DNA of 64,000 nucleotides, from NCBI GenBank assembly GCA_038891035.1, contig JAWAEW010000002.1:1-64000 (forward strand), given 5' to 3'. Source of the stretch: UBA10161 sp038891035 (GTDB taxonomy: Archaea; Micrarchaeota; Micrarchaeia; Anstonellales; Anstonellaceae). A program made the translations under genes and the position numbers. How positions within the stretch are numbered: the first letter of the stretch is position 1; every line of letters starts with the position of its first letter. Under the pieces are notes generated by a model. That model made no database searches. It was not told where the DNA came from and saw nothing but the letters and a program-made list of their open reading frames with translations. Shown here piece by piece: positions 24,680 through 32,911 of this stretch.

Positions 24680-26023
24680 ATGAAACACAGGCCTTTTAAA
24701 TTGGGCAAAAAGAAAGTGAAACGAAGAGGGATTTGGATGAGTGATGAAGCAGAAGGTGAAAAAATCGAGATTGATAGCAAGCCCAACAAAAAGGTTGTTT
24801 TGGCATATTCTGGCGGATTGGATACTTCATGCATTTTGAAATGGCTTATCGATAAAGGGTATGAAGTAATCTGTTATATGGCTGATATTGGGCAAAGAGA
24901 AGACTTTAAAGCGGCCAAGGAAAAGGCTATAAAGATCGGCGCTTCCAAGGTTATAATAAAGGATGTAAAAAAAGAATTTGTTACAGACTTTATTTTTCCT
25001 GCAATAAGGGCAAACGCGATATATGAAGGCCGCTATCTTTTAGGAACTTCACTTGCGCGACCCTTGATTGCAAAATACCAAATAGAGATTGCAAAGAAAG
25101 AGAAAGCAGCTTATGTGGCGCACGGTGCAACAGGAAAAGGAAATGACCAGGTTAGATTTGAGCTGAGCTATTATGCCTTGAAGCCAGACATAAAGATAAT
25201 TGCACCATGGAAAATGCCTGAATTTCTCGAGCAATTCAGCGGTAGAGATGATTTGATAGCGTATGCAAAAAAGAATGGTATCTCTGTAAGCGCAACCACC
25301 CAAAAGCCCTACTCAGAGGATGAAAATCTCATGCACATTTCTCACGAAGCAGGGATATTGGAGGACCCTGCTCATATACCAAGTGAGGAAGTCTATTCGC
25401 GCACGCGTTCACCCCAAAAAGCACCCGACAAAACAACAACCATAGAAGTGCACTTTAAGGACGGGACCCCTATAAAGATAGTGAACAGAGATGATGGGAC
25501 AATAAAAACTGATCCGCTTGAGCTTTTTATGTATGCAAATGAGCTTGGAGCTGCAAATGGGATAGGAAGAGTAGATATGGTTGAAAACCGTTTTGTAGGA
25601 ATTAAATCTCGAGGTCTTTATGAGACGCCCGGGGGCACTATATTGATGGTTGCGCATCGCGATATAGAATCTATAGCAATGGATAGGGAAGTTATGCGTT
25701 TAAGGGACATGCTTTCGCCAATATATGCACAGCTTGTATATTATGGCTTCTGGTTTTCGCCAGAGATGGAATTTCTTACTGCTGCCATAAATAAGAGCCA
25801 AGAATATGTGGATGGGAAAGTAGTACTCAAACTATACAAAGGGAATGTGATGCCTGTAGCCCGATCTTCGCCTACCTCGCTTTATGATGAAAATCTTGGT
25901 TCTATGCATAAAGCTGGCGGTTTTGACCAGAAAGACTCTGCAGGTTTCATAAAGATAAATGCGATTAGACTAATGGCGCATCGGACAATCTTGGAAAAGA
26001 TAAAAAAAATGAAGAGGAACTAA
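24680..26023 (+). CDS. argG: Argininosuccinate synthase
   Basis: ArgG joins citrulline and aspartate using ATP. The 447-residue protein has the PP-loop A-Y-S-G-G-L-D-T-S at 42-50, Y-E-G-R-Y-L-L-G-T-S-L-A-R-P, H-G-A-T-G-K-G-N-D-Q-V-R-F-E and the C-terminal synthase domain. The first 36 residues are a charged extension not found in typical ArgG. A second ATG at 24737 (M-S-D-E-A-E-G) after a GGATTTGG stretch is a plausible start that would remove half of it. It is in an operon with tpiA. Its stop overlaps the convergent membrane gene by 4 nt. Confidence 0.97.
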   Translation: MKHRPFKLGKKKVKRRGIWMSDEAEGEKIEIDSKPNKKVVLAYSGGLDTSCILKWLIDKGYEVICYMADIGQREDFKAAKEKAIKIGASKVIIKDVKKEFVTDFIFPAIRANAIYEGRYLLGTSLARPLIAKYQIEIAKKEKAAYVAHGATGKGNDQVRFELSYYALKPDIKIIAPWKMPEFLEQFSGRDDLIAYAKKNGISVSATTQKPYSEDENLMHISHEAGILEDPAHIPSEEVYSRTRSPQKAPDKTTTIEVHFKDGTPIKIVNRDDGTIKTDPLELFMYANELGAANGIGRVDMVENRFVGIKSRGLYETPGGTILMVAHRDIESIAMDREVMRLRDMLSPIYAQLVYYGFWFSPEMEFLTAAINKSQEYVDGKVVLKLYKGNVMPVARSSPTSLYDENLGSMHKAGGFDQKDSAGFIKINAIRLMAHRTILEKIKKMKRN

Positions 26024-26955
26024 GATTTTTTTCTGCCAAAAATGGCAACTGCACCATACAGCAGCAAAAGAAGTATGGCGCAGCAAATTAGATAGAGCCA
26101 GACAGACATGGCAGTTTGGAAATCAAAAAAAAGCGAAGAGGACTGAAAAATACTTATTAGGCCCCAGCCCCAAATACTGTTTTGACCAAGCAGCTCGAAA
26201 AATCCAAATTTTACATCAAAAATATCGCACAGCAGCACCAGCAAAGTGAGAATAAAAATAGAGACAGAAAGAGAGAAGGCCAGAAAAGAAGGCGATAAGC
26301 TTGTGCGATCAATTGGCCAAAGCAAAGAAAAGAAAAATGAAATAAACGCAAGGGCAAGGAGTGAATACGAAAGCTTTTTGACTGATTCAAAATTAGAAGT
26401 TGATGACGGAAAAGCAAATCCAGAAATGACAAATCCTACTAAATAGATGATTGCAAAATAAGCAAACCCAAGTTCGCCTCCAAGCATTCTGAAGGAATAG
26501 GAAAGGGGAATTGATGGAAACAAAAGCCACAGCAGAAGTAAAGAAATGGACAATATTGCAGCAACGATGTAAATTCCAAAAAATCCAAAAGACCAAAATA
26601 TGTTAATTGAAATGAGGCCCAATAAAGCAATTATTGTTACTTCATCTGGAAACACTAAAAAAAGCTTTACGCCAGCAAAGAAAATCCCAATCAATAAAAG
26701 ATTGAGATATTTCTTTTCTGCAGTTACTAGGCGCCCATTGCTTTGTTTAAGTTTGTGAAGGTAAAGCCAAAGAGAAGCTCCGCTAGAAAATAAAAAGACC
26801 GGGAAGATTAAATCTCCTGGCTGAAATTTTTGAGGGATAAGATGGAAAAATAAAGAATAAGATGGGTCTGGGGTGCAGAGTGAATGCCATAGAGAAAAAA
26901 TTATGGCCAAACAGATGAAGATGCCGCGGAGATGATCGATTGCTGAAATCCTCAT
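26020..26955 (-). CDS. Multi-pass membrane protein, acyltransferase-like (DUF1624/DUF5009 type)
   Basis: From the ATG at 26955 the protein is 311 residues with about nine or ten transmembrane helices. The N-terminal R-I-S-A-I-D-H-L-R-G segment, followed by a helix, and the P-G-D-L-I-F-P-V-F-L-F-S-S-G-A-S motif match the heparan-alpha-glucosaminide N-acetyltransferase-like membrane acyltransferases, which acylate sugars. The substrate here is unknown. The 17-codon extension to 27006 lies inside thrS and is rejected. The ATG follows the thrS stop by 1 nt, so the genes are translationally coupled. Confidence 0.72.
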   Translation of the reverse strand: MRISAIDHLRGIFICLAIIFSLWHSLCTPDPSYSLFFHLIPQKFQPGDLIFPVFLFSSGASLWLYLHKLKQSNGRLVTAEKKYLNLLLIGIFFAGVKLFLVFPDEVTIIALLGLISINIFWSFGFFGIYIVAAILSISLLLLWLLFPSIPLSYSFRMLGGELGFAYFAIIYLVGFVISGFAFPSSTSNFESVKKLSYSLLALAFISFFFSLLWPIDRTSLSPSFLAFSLSVSIFILTLLVLLCDIFDVKFGFFELLGQNSIWGWGLISIFQSSSLFFDFQTAMSVWLYLICCAILLLLLYGAVAIFGRKKS

Positions 26956-26956
26956 T

Positions 26957-28855
26957 CTAAAGCCTTTGGATGATTTGGGTTTTGACACGATTGATGAAAT
27001 CGTCAATTAAAACATCGTTTTCTATTTTGCCATCTCTGTGGCGTATTGCAAGCTTGCCTGAATCGAGCTCTTTTTGCCCTATTACAAGCATATATGGAAT
27101 TTTTTCAAGCTGAGCCGCTCGGATTTTAGCACCTATAGTCTCTTGCTTGCAATTAGCCTCTGCCCTAATCCCTTGGGACTTCATTTTTTCTGCTAAAGTA
27201 AGTGCAAAATCATTGAATCTGTCTGAAACAGGCAAAAGAGCTACTTGGACTGGAGAAAGCCAAACTGGGAACTTGCCTGCATAGTGCTCAACCATCACAC
27301 CTAGAAATCTTTCAATGCTGCCAAGTATTGCTCTGTGTAAAAGGACGCAAGTGTGCATTTTTCCATCTGGGCCTTCATATTCACACTTGAACCGCGCAGG
27401 CATTTGGAAGTCAACCTGAATAGTGGAAAGTTGCCAGCTTCTGCCTATTGCATCTTTGAAGCGAAAGTCTATCTTGGGTCCGTAAAATGCACCATCCCCA
27501 GGATTTATTTCGTATGGGATATTATTCTTTTTTAGGGCAGTTTCGAGGTGTCTCTCTGCTGCGTCCCATTGCTCAAGAGTTCCCATATATTTTTCTGGCC
27601 TGGTTGAAAGATAAGCTTTGTATTCGACTTTAAACGTGTCATTATAAACAAACTTGACGAAATCTAGCATTCCATCTATTTCCTGGCCGATTTGTTCAGG
27701 TGTACAAAATATATGAGCATCGTCCATGCAAAGCTTTCGTACACGGGTCATCCCTCCTAAAGCCCCTCGCACCTCATTTCTGTGAAGCATGCAAAAATCT
27801 GCAATTCTTAGGGGAAGGTCGCGGTAAGAATGTGCTTCCATGTTGTAAATTAAACAGTGCGAAGGGCAGTTCATTGGCTTGAGCGAGAATTCTTGGCCAT
27901 CCACTTCAAGCAAGAACATATTCTCTTTATAGTAATCCCAATGACCAGATTTGATCCAAAGCTCCTTATTGAAAAGTTGAGGGGTTATAACCTCTTTGTA
28001 TCCTCTTTTTATGTATTGTTCTCTCAAAAAGGCAAACAGTTCATTTGCAATAATTGTGCCTTTTGGCAGAAAAAATGCGCTTCCAGGACTCCATTCATGA
28101 AAAGTGAATAGCTTAAGCTCTTGGCCAAGGCGCCGGTGGTCCCTTTTTTCTGCTTCCTCAAGCATTTTTAGATACTCTTCCAATTGGCTCTTTTGAGGGA
28201 AGGAAATGCCGTATATTCTTTGAAGTGACTCGCGCGAAGCATCTCCCCTCCAGTATGACGATGAGACCTTTGTAAGCTTAAAAGCCTTAATTAAGCCTGT
28301 TGAAGGGAGATGTGGGCCTCGGCACAAATCATACCACTTGCCAGAGTAATACACACTATGCTGCCCATCCGGAATCTCTTCGATAAGCTCTAACTTAAAT
28401 TTGTTGTCTGCAAAGAGCCTTTTTGCCTCATCTTTTGAAAGCTCTCGGCGCACAAATTTTTGATTTTCATTAACAATTCGTTCCATTTCCTTTTCTATCT
28501 TCGCCAAATCTTCAATACCAATTGGAGGCAAATCGGCAAAATCATAATAAAAGCCATCCTCTATAGGCGGACCTATAGTTGGCTTTGCATTTGGATAAAG
28601 GCTAACGACTGCCTGCGCAAGGACGTGTGCTGATGAGTGCCAAAAAACTTCTTTTCCTTCTTTGGAGTCGAATGTGATTGCCTTAAAGGCGCATTCTTGT
28701 GGCAAAAGGGCAGAAAGGTCTACCAGCTTCCCATCAATTTGCGCTGCAACACTTGCCTTAAGCAAGCTCTTGCTTATTTCAGCAATAGCATCTGCCGCCG
28801 TGGAACCTTCAGGCACTTCAATTGAAGAACCGTCTGGAAGGCGAAGTTTCGGCAT
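26957..28855 (-). CDS. thrS: Threonyl-tRNA synthetase, bacterial-type domain layout
   Basis: A 632-residue class II synthetase. It starts with a TGS domain (about 1-62) and continues with the N2 editing domain marked by H73-S-S-A-H77 and the downstream C-R-G-P-H segment, then the catalytic core (R-N-E-V-R-G and related motifs) and the C-terminal anticodon-binding domain. Most archaea use a ThrRS with a D-aminoacyl-deacylase-like editing domain. This layout is that of bacteria and eukaryotes, so horizontal acquisition is likely. Both tRNA-Thr genes in the window (22.1 and 57.7 kb) are its substrates. Confidence 0.97.
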   Translation of the reverse strand: MPKLRLPDGSSIEVPEGSTAADAIAEISKSLLKASVAAQIDGKLVDLSALLPQECAFKAITFDSKEGKEVFWHSSAHVLAQAVVSLYPNAKPTIGPPIEDGFYYDFADLPPIGIEDLAKIEKEMERIVNENQKFVRRELSKDEAKRLFADNKFKLELIEEIPDGQHSVYYSGKWYDLCRGPHLPSTGLIKAFKLTKVSSSYWRGDASRESLQRIYGISFPQKSQLEEYLKMLEEAEKRDHRRLGQELKLFTFHEWSPGSAFFLPKGTIIANELFAFLREQYIKRGYKEVITPQLFNKELWIKSGHWDYYKENMFLLEVDGQEFSLKPMNCPSHCLIYNMEAHSYRDLPLRIADFCMLHRNEVRGALGGMTRVRKLCMDDAHIFCTPEQIGQEIDGMLDFVKFVYNDTFKVEYKAYLSTRPEKYMGTLEQWDAAERHLETALKKNNIPYEINPGDGAFYGPKIDFRFKDAIGRSWQLSTIQVDFQMPARFKCEYEGPDGKMHTCVLLHRAILGSIERFLGVMVEHYAGKFPVWLSPVQVALLPVSDRFNDFALTLAEKMKSQGIRAEANCKQETIGAKIRAAQLEKIPYMLVIGQKELDSGKLAIRHRDGKIENDVLIDDFINRVKTQIIQRL

Positions 28856-28922
28856 TCACATCACACTGGAATTTCATTAATGAAAAGTTAAAAAACGCTA
28901 TGTAAATAAAAAGCGTCAAAAT

Positions 28923-29960
28923 TTATGCAAGCGCCCCGACAAAACCACCTATAACTGTTTTACAGATATAGAAGATGAAAAGAGCAGCAAGTGCAAGTGG
29001 TGGAAAATATTTTAGTCCAAAAAGTAATTTCCCCTCCGCAATTACTCCTACTAAAATAGAAGTCAATATTGCTGTTCCTACAATGATCACTATGGTAAGA
29101 TCATCGATAAATTTGATGTCAAGCTTAACCTTTGGCGTGGAAAAGCCACCTATCATGCTTTGGCTGGCACCAGTGCCGATATTAGACTGTATTTTGGTGA
29201 AAACTGCAAGAAATTGAGAAGAAATTGCAAGAAGCAGTGGCAATCCAAAAACCAATATGAAAACTATAAAAATTGCATAAGTCTTGGTATTGACAATCAT
29301 TTGCTTTCGCAGTTCTTCTGTTTCTCTAATTTCTTCTGCCGAAGTCTCAAGTAGATAGGCCAGCTTTCCACCTGAGCGCAAGCCGTTCTCAAAAAACAAA
29401 ATTGTCCGCCGCAGGATTGAACTGTCGATTGTAGCTGTTAGTTGGCGCAATGCATCTGCAAATGATTCGCTTCCTAAAGATAAGGATGAAACATAAAGGA
29501 TTTCTGACTGCAGGGGTCCAAATTCAGGCCTTGCCGCGGCTTGAAATGCAGCAAAAGGGGTCATGCCAGAGCGCATGTTTGCTGCCACCATCAAAAGAAA
29601 ATCCGGAAGGACGGCGTCCACTCTTTGAGTTCTTTCAGTTATAAGATAATAAAGGTGCATATAGATCAAGATTGCAGCAGCCAAAGCAAAGAGAATGCCC
29701 AGCCCAAAGCTTATGACAAGTTTCCCAGCCAAGGTCGGCGGATTAAGGATGGGGTATGCAGATAGGTCAAAAAAACGGAAAATGCTGACTGGAAGAAGAG
29801 CACCAACAATTCCAAATAAGATAACTATAAGAAGACGGGAGCCAAGCCAAAGTTCTGGATTTGTTTCTATGCCAGCATAAGCAAGAAGCTGCGAGATTTT
29901 GTCTTTTGGGCGTGGCTTGAAAAATGTTGAAAATCGTTTTTCAACTAAATATTTTTTCAT
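28923..29960 (-). CDS. Type II/IV secretion membrane platform protein, TadC/GspF-like (second copy)
   Basis: This 345-residue membrane protein has hydrophobic segments near 45-70, 85-112, 235-260, 285-310 and 320-345. Between them is the cytoplasmic GspF domain with A-N-M-R-S-G-M-T-P-F-A-A-F and G-L-R-S-G-G-K-L-A-Y-L-L. Such proteins form the inner-membrane base on which pilins are polymerised. It follows the other TadC-like gene by 7 nt and the motor ATPase before that, forming a three-gene pilus motor operon. The start has a GTGGTT site. Confidence 0.87.
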   Translation of the reverse strand: MKKYLVEKRFSTFFKPRPKDKISQLLAYAGIETNPELWLGSRLLIVILFGIVGALLPVSIFRFFDLSAYPILNPPTLAGKLVISFGLGILFALAAAILIYMHLYYLITERTQRVDAVLPDFLLMVAANMRSGMTPFAAFQAAARPEFGPLQSEILYVSSLSLGSESFADALRQLTATIDSSILRRTILFFENGLRSGGKLAYLLETSAEEIRETEELRKQMIVNTKTYAIFIVFILVFGLPLLLAISSQFLAVFTKIQSNIGTGASQSMIGGFSTPKVKLDIKFIDDLTIVIIVGTAILTSILVGVIAEGKLLFGLKYFPPLALAALFIFYICKTVIGGFVGALA

Positions 29961-29967
29961 AGAACCA

Positions 29968-30882
29968 CTAATCGCTAAACAGGCTTGGTCTTTTCATTTT
30001 GACGTAAGCAATGATGGCCATCTGACCTAAAAATCCAATTCCAACAACAGCTGAAAGAACTTCTGGTGTAACACCAAGCATCCCAAATACTGAAAAAATT
30101 ACGAGGACGGTTGTTCCTATAGTAGGGAGTACGGCTGCAACCATCAGATATATCAGAATTATGAAGTTGAGTTCTGCATTGAATGATTTGAAAAGCGAAA
30201 ACTGGTAGTCTACCAGCAATTTGACTATGCTTCGAAGGGTAGAGGACAGATTAGCGCCTGCTCTAATTGCAGTAACGAGTTGCCATGAGACCTTTTTGAG
30301 ATAGACCGACTGAGTCTTAATGGCCATATTTTCCAGTTCTTCTAAAAGAGGACTTCCTCCCCTAACGTTATTTGCAACTTCTTTAAATGCCGGCCCTACG
30401 TACTTGTAGTTTGAGTTTCCGATGTTTTCTATCGCATTGAAAAGCGGTATTCCAGAATTCACCTGTATTAGCATATCACGCATGACAAAAATAAGCTCAT
30501 GGTCTATCTTTGCTGCAATGCTCCTTGCAATAAGGCGAGGGAAAGCCAAATGAAGCAGAAGGAAAAAAAGAAAACTGATTGCAAAAGAAAGGAATATTAT
30601 AAGACCTTTAACAGGTGAAGGAAGAGTAGGGCTCAGCGTTGCAATTACGCCCACGACAATAGATATAAGTGCGGACCAAATTGCGGCTGAAACTGCCGCA
30701 ACTCCACAATAATATTCTGCCGGAAATTCAAGACCTATAGATCTTAGGTCATATCTTATTGATGGGTAAAATGCAAGGACTTTTAAGCCGATACCTTTCA
30801 GTCGCGCTCCTAAAGTGGGGACTGATGAGATTGGTAAAAGCATGACCGGAATGCGAACCGGCTGAGTTGTCATAAGAATCAC
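29968..30882 (-). CDS. Type II/IV secretion membrane platform protein, TadB/TadC-like (first copy)
   Basis: This 304-residue protein of the same superfamily has two N-terminal hydrophobic segments (about 60-85 and 88-112), the cytoplasmic GspF domain (M-L-I-Q-V-N-S-G-I-P-L-F-N-A-I and I-R-A-G-A-N-L-S-S-T-L) and two C-terminal helices. Archaeal pilus systems often use two such proteins or one fused double-domain ArlJ, so this pair probably forms a hetero-complex. A GTG at 30882 is given as the start. The ATG at 30873, after a GTGAT stretch, is equally plausible. It directly follows the ATPase gene. Confidence 0.85.
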   Translation of the reverse strand: MILMTTQPVRIPVMLLPISSVPTLGARLKGIGLKVLAFYPSIRYDLRSIGLEFPAEYYCGVAAVSAAIWSALISIVVGVIATLSPTLPSPVKGLIIFLSFAISFLFFLLLHLAFPRLIARSIAAKIDHELIFVMRDMLIQVNSGIPLFNAIENIGNSNYKYVGPAFKEVANNVRGGSPLLEELENMAIKTQSVYLKKVSWQLVTAIRAGANLSSTLRSIVKLLVDYQFSLFKSFNAELNFIILIYLMVAAVLPTIGTTVLVIFSVFGMLGVTPEVLSAVVGIGFLGQMAIIAYVKMKRPSLFSD

Positions 30883-30884
30883 GG

Positions 30885-32615
30885 CTATTTTTTACTTCCA
30901 ATAGCTCGCTTGGCTATTTCTAAGATTTCATTTGGCTTGCTGTAATAAAGAGACATTATTCGGCCTACTGACTCCATATCAGAAAGCTTGTTCTCAATCA
31001 TCCATCTTATAATAGTGGCCCTGTTCTTTATATCTTGGTATATTTCCTCTTTGGTCATGCCTGTATGAAGGTTAATTTCCTTGAGGTATTTGTTTGGCTC
31101 GCCTACCATTTCAAATGTATCAGTGCGTGGGCGCCATCTGTAAATTACATTGGTTGTTATTTCCTCGTCTTTGGCACCTGGAACTATTTCGCAAATTTCC
31201 AAGGTTCTCCTAACATTCTTCCTCCTATCACGATATTGGACTACAATAAGGTTGACTGCTTCGAGGTCAGATGGAGGAAGGCTGATTGGGGGGCTAGTAA
31301 GCCTTCTTATAGCCTGCATCCCCGTATCAGCGTGCAAAGTTGCTGCAACAGAGTGGCCTGTGTGCATAGCCTCGAACAATACTTCAGCTTCTCTTTGCCT
31401 TCTCATTTCACCAAGCAAGATTCTATCTGGCCGCATACGAAGCGAGGTAACCATCAAATCAAGCATTGTAACTTCACCTAAGCCTTCTGCATTTGGATTT
31501 CGAGTTAAAAGAGGTACCCAGTTCCACTGGTAATGTGGCAGCATAAGCTCTCTGGTATCCTCTATTGTGACAATACGCTGATTTGGAGGAATAAATGATG
31601 CCAGTGCGTTCAAAGCTGTAGTTTTTCCGGATGCTGTGCCGCCTGCAACTAAGATGTTCATTTCATAATGTATTGCCTGCCACAGCATTCCTGCCATTTC
31701 CGGTGTCATGGAGTAGCCTGGTTCACCCACAAGATTTACAATTGTCCATGGATTTCTTGCAAAGCGCCTAATTGTAATTGTGTTCCCATGTGCAGAAATC
31801 GGTGCAAGAGTAGAGCAAACTCTATCTCCGGTTTCAAGCCTAGCATCCAGTATTGGTGTTAAGTTTGCAATTTGTCTCCCAACTCGGCGTGCAATTTGGG
31901 AAGAATAATTGAAGATAGATTCTTCGTCTGGCATGTAAATATTTGACTTAAGCCAGCCAAACTTGCGATGATATACTCCAATTGGGGTTTTTGAATTGTT
32001 AATAATAATTTCCTCAAGCCAGTCATCGTGGTTGATAATCTCTATCTCTCCTAACCCAAACAACTTATGCAAAAGCATTCCAACCAGAACTTCATCAACC
32101 TCCTTTCCGAGGTGGAACTGCCGAATATAATTGGTTATCGTAAGCTTGAATTCCTCGCGTGCTTTGGCTGCTTTTTCAATATCTGAAACATCAGACTGTG
32201 CACCGGCAGGTATTGCCCGCAAAAGTTCGTCTTTTATGAGGTCCAGAAAAATCTTGGTTGCAGTACCAAACTCAACTAAGGTCAGGATATAGTGCTTTTC
32301 TCTTTCAGTATCTAATATCATTACACTTGCTGGCACTCCATCTGCTGAAAACATATAGCTGGCCAACACCTTTCCCTTTGTTGCACCGACTTCGGGCTTT
32401 GGTGGCTCAGCCGGCAGGATCCTGAAAGATACTGTTGGCTTTTCAGTTATGCTTAATGGGTAATGCAAATCTAAGACCCCGCCCTTTTCAAGCACTGCAC
32501 AGATAAGCTCAACGGTTTCTACCGGCATGTGTAGATATTTTGAGAGAATTTCAACACTGATATTTTTTTTGCGCTGTGCAAGTGAAACAAGCTGGTCTAT
32601 CTTTGTCTCAAACAT
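30885..32615 (-). CDS. Type IV pilus / Tad secretion motor ATPase (TadA/ArlI/VirB11 family)
   Basis: A 576-residue hexameric motor ATPase that drives pilin assembly. Walker A is G-G-T-A-S-G-K-T (325-332), the Asp box is I-E-D-T-R-E, Walker B is R-P-D-R-I-L-L-G-E, and the His box is G-H-S-V-A-A-T-L-H-A-D. The first 140 residues form an N-terminal domain with a winged-helix-like start. A TATA-like AGTTTAATAAAT is centred 25-26 nt before the ATG, so the transcript is probably leaderless. The pilins it should handle are encoded at 37-43 kb on the same strand, separated from the motor by an inserted + strand gene. Confidence 0.93.
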   Translation of the reverse strand: MFETKIDQLVSLAQRKKNISVEILSKYLHMPVETVELICAVLEKGGVLDLHYPLSITEKPTVSFRILPAEPPKPEVGATKGKVLASYMFSADGVPASVMILDTEREKHYILTLVEFGTATKIFLDLIKDELLRAIPAGAQSDVSDIEKAAKAREEFKLTITNYIRQFHLGKEVDEVLVGMLLHKLFGLGEIEIINHDDWLEEIIINNSKTPIGVYHRKFGWLKSNIYMPDEESIFNYSSQIARRVGRQIANLTPILDARLETGDRVCSTLAPISAHGNTITIRRFARNPWTIVNLVGEPGYSMTPEMAGMLWQAIHYEMNILVAGGTASGKTTALNALASFIPPNQRIVTIEDTRELMLPHYQWNWVPLLTRNPNAEGLGEVTMLDLMVTSLRMRPDRILLGEMRRQREAEVLFEAMHTGHSVAATLHADTGMQAIRRLTSPPISLPPSDLEAVNLIVVQYRDRRKNVRRTLEICEIVPGAKDEEITTNVIYRWRPRTDTFEMVGEPNKYLKEINLHTGMTKEEIYQDIKNRATIIRWMIENKLSDMESVGRIMSLYYSKPNEILEIAKRAIGSKK

Positions 32616-32633
32616 GAAGCAAAATCGCTTTTG

Positions 32634-32645
32634 AATTTATTAAAC
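32634..32645 (-). promoter_or_regulatory. TATA box of the pilus motor operon
   Basis: AGTTTAATAAAT on the minus strand is centred about 26 nt before the ATPase ATG. The motor operon thus has a promoter separate from the pilin operon. Confidence 0.5.
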
Positions 32646-32662
32646 TTTCTTTCCTAGCAAAA

Positions 32663-32891
32663 ATGAGGATACTTGATGTTGCAGTGTTCTACGGGTGAAG
32701 TCGATTTTTGCGCAAAAGCAAAAAGAGCAGTGGTTGATTGAAAACTAGGCGCCGAGCTCGTATTTGCGCTTGTAAAGCTTAGCTCGCCGATAGTTTATGA
32801 TTTTCATAACAGGAAATTACCTTTGCTTCATTTCAGAGGCGATTTGCAGCATACACTCAAAAGGCTTGAAAGCGATATAGATTTAAGATAA
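32663..32891 (+). pseudogene. Decayed coding sequence between the motor operon and the T9SS-type gene
   Basis: This 300-bp gap has protein-like sequence broken by stops and shifts. An ATG at 32663 opens M-R-I-L-D-V-A-V-F-Y-G and stops. A shifted frame reads E-V-D-F-C-A-K-A-K-R-A-V-V-D and stops. The last stretch, from about 32742 to the TAA at 32889-32891, reads through 49 codons, including L-V-K-L-S-S-P-I-V-Y-D-F-H-N-R-K. Together they could be an inactivated gene of about 75 codons. It was not recognised. The TATA-like element of the next gene lies at its end. Confidence 0.35.
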
Positions 32892-32911
32892 TCGGTGCAG
32901 ATATAAACATC

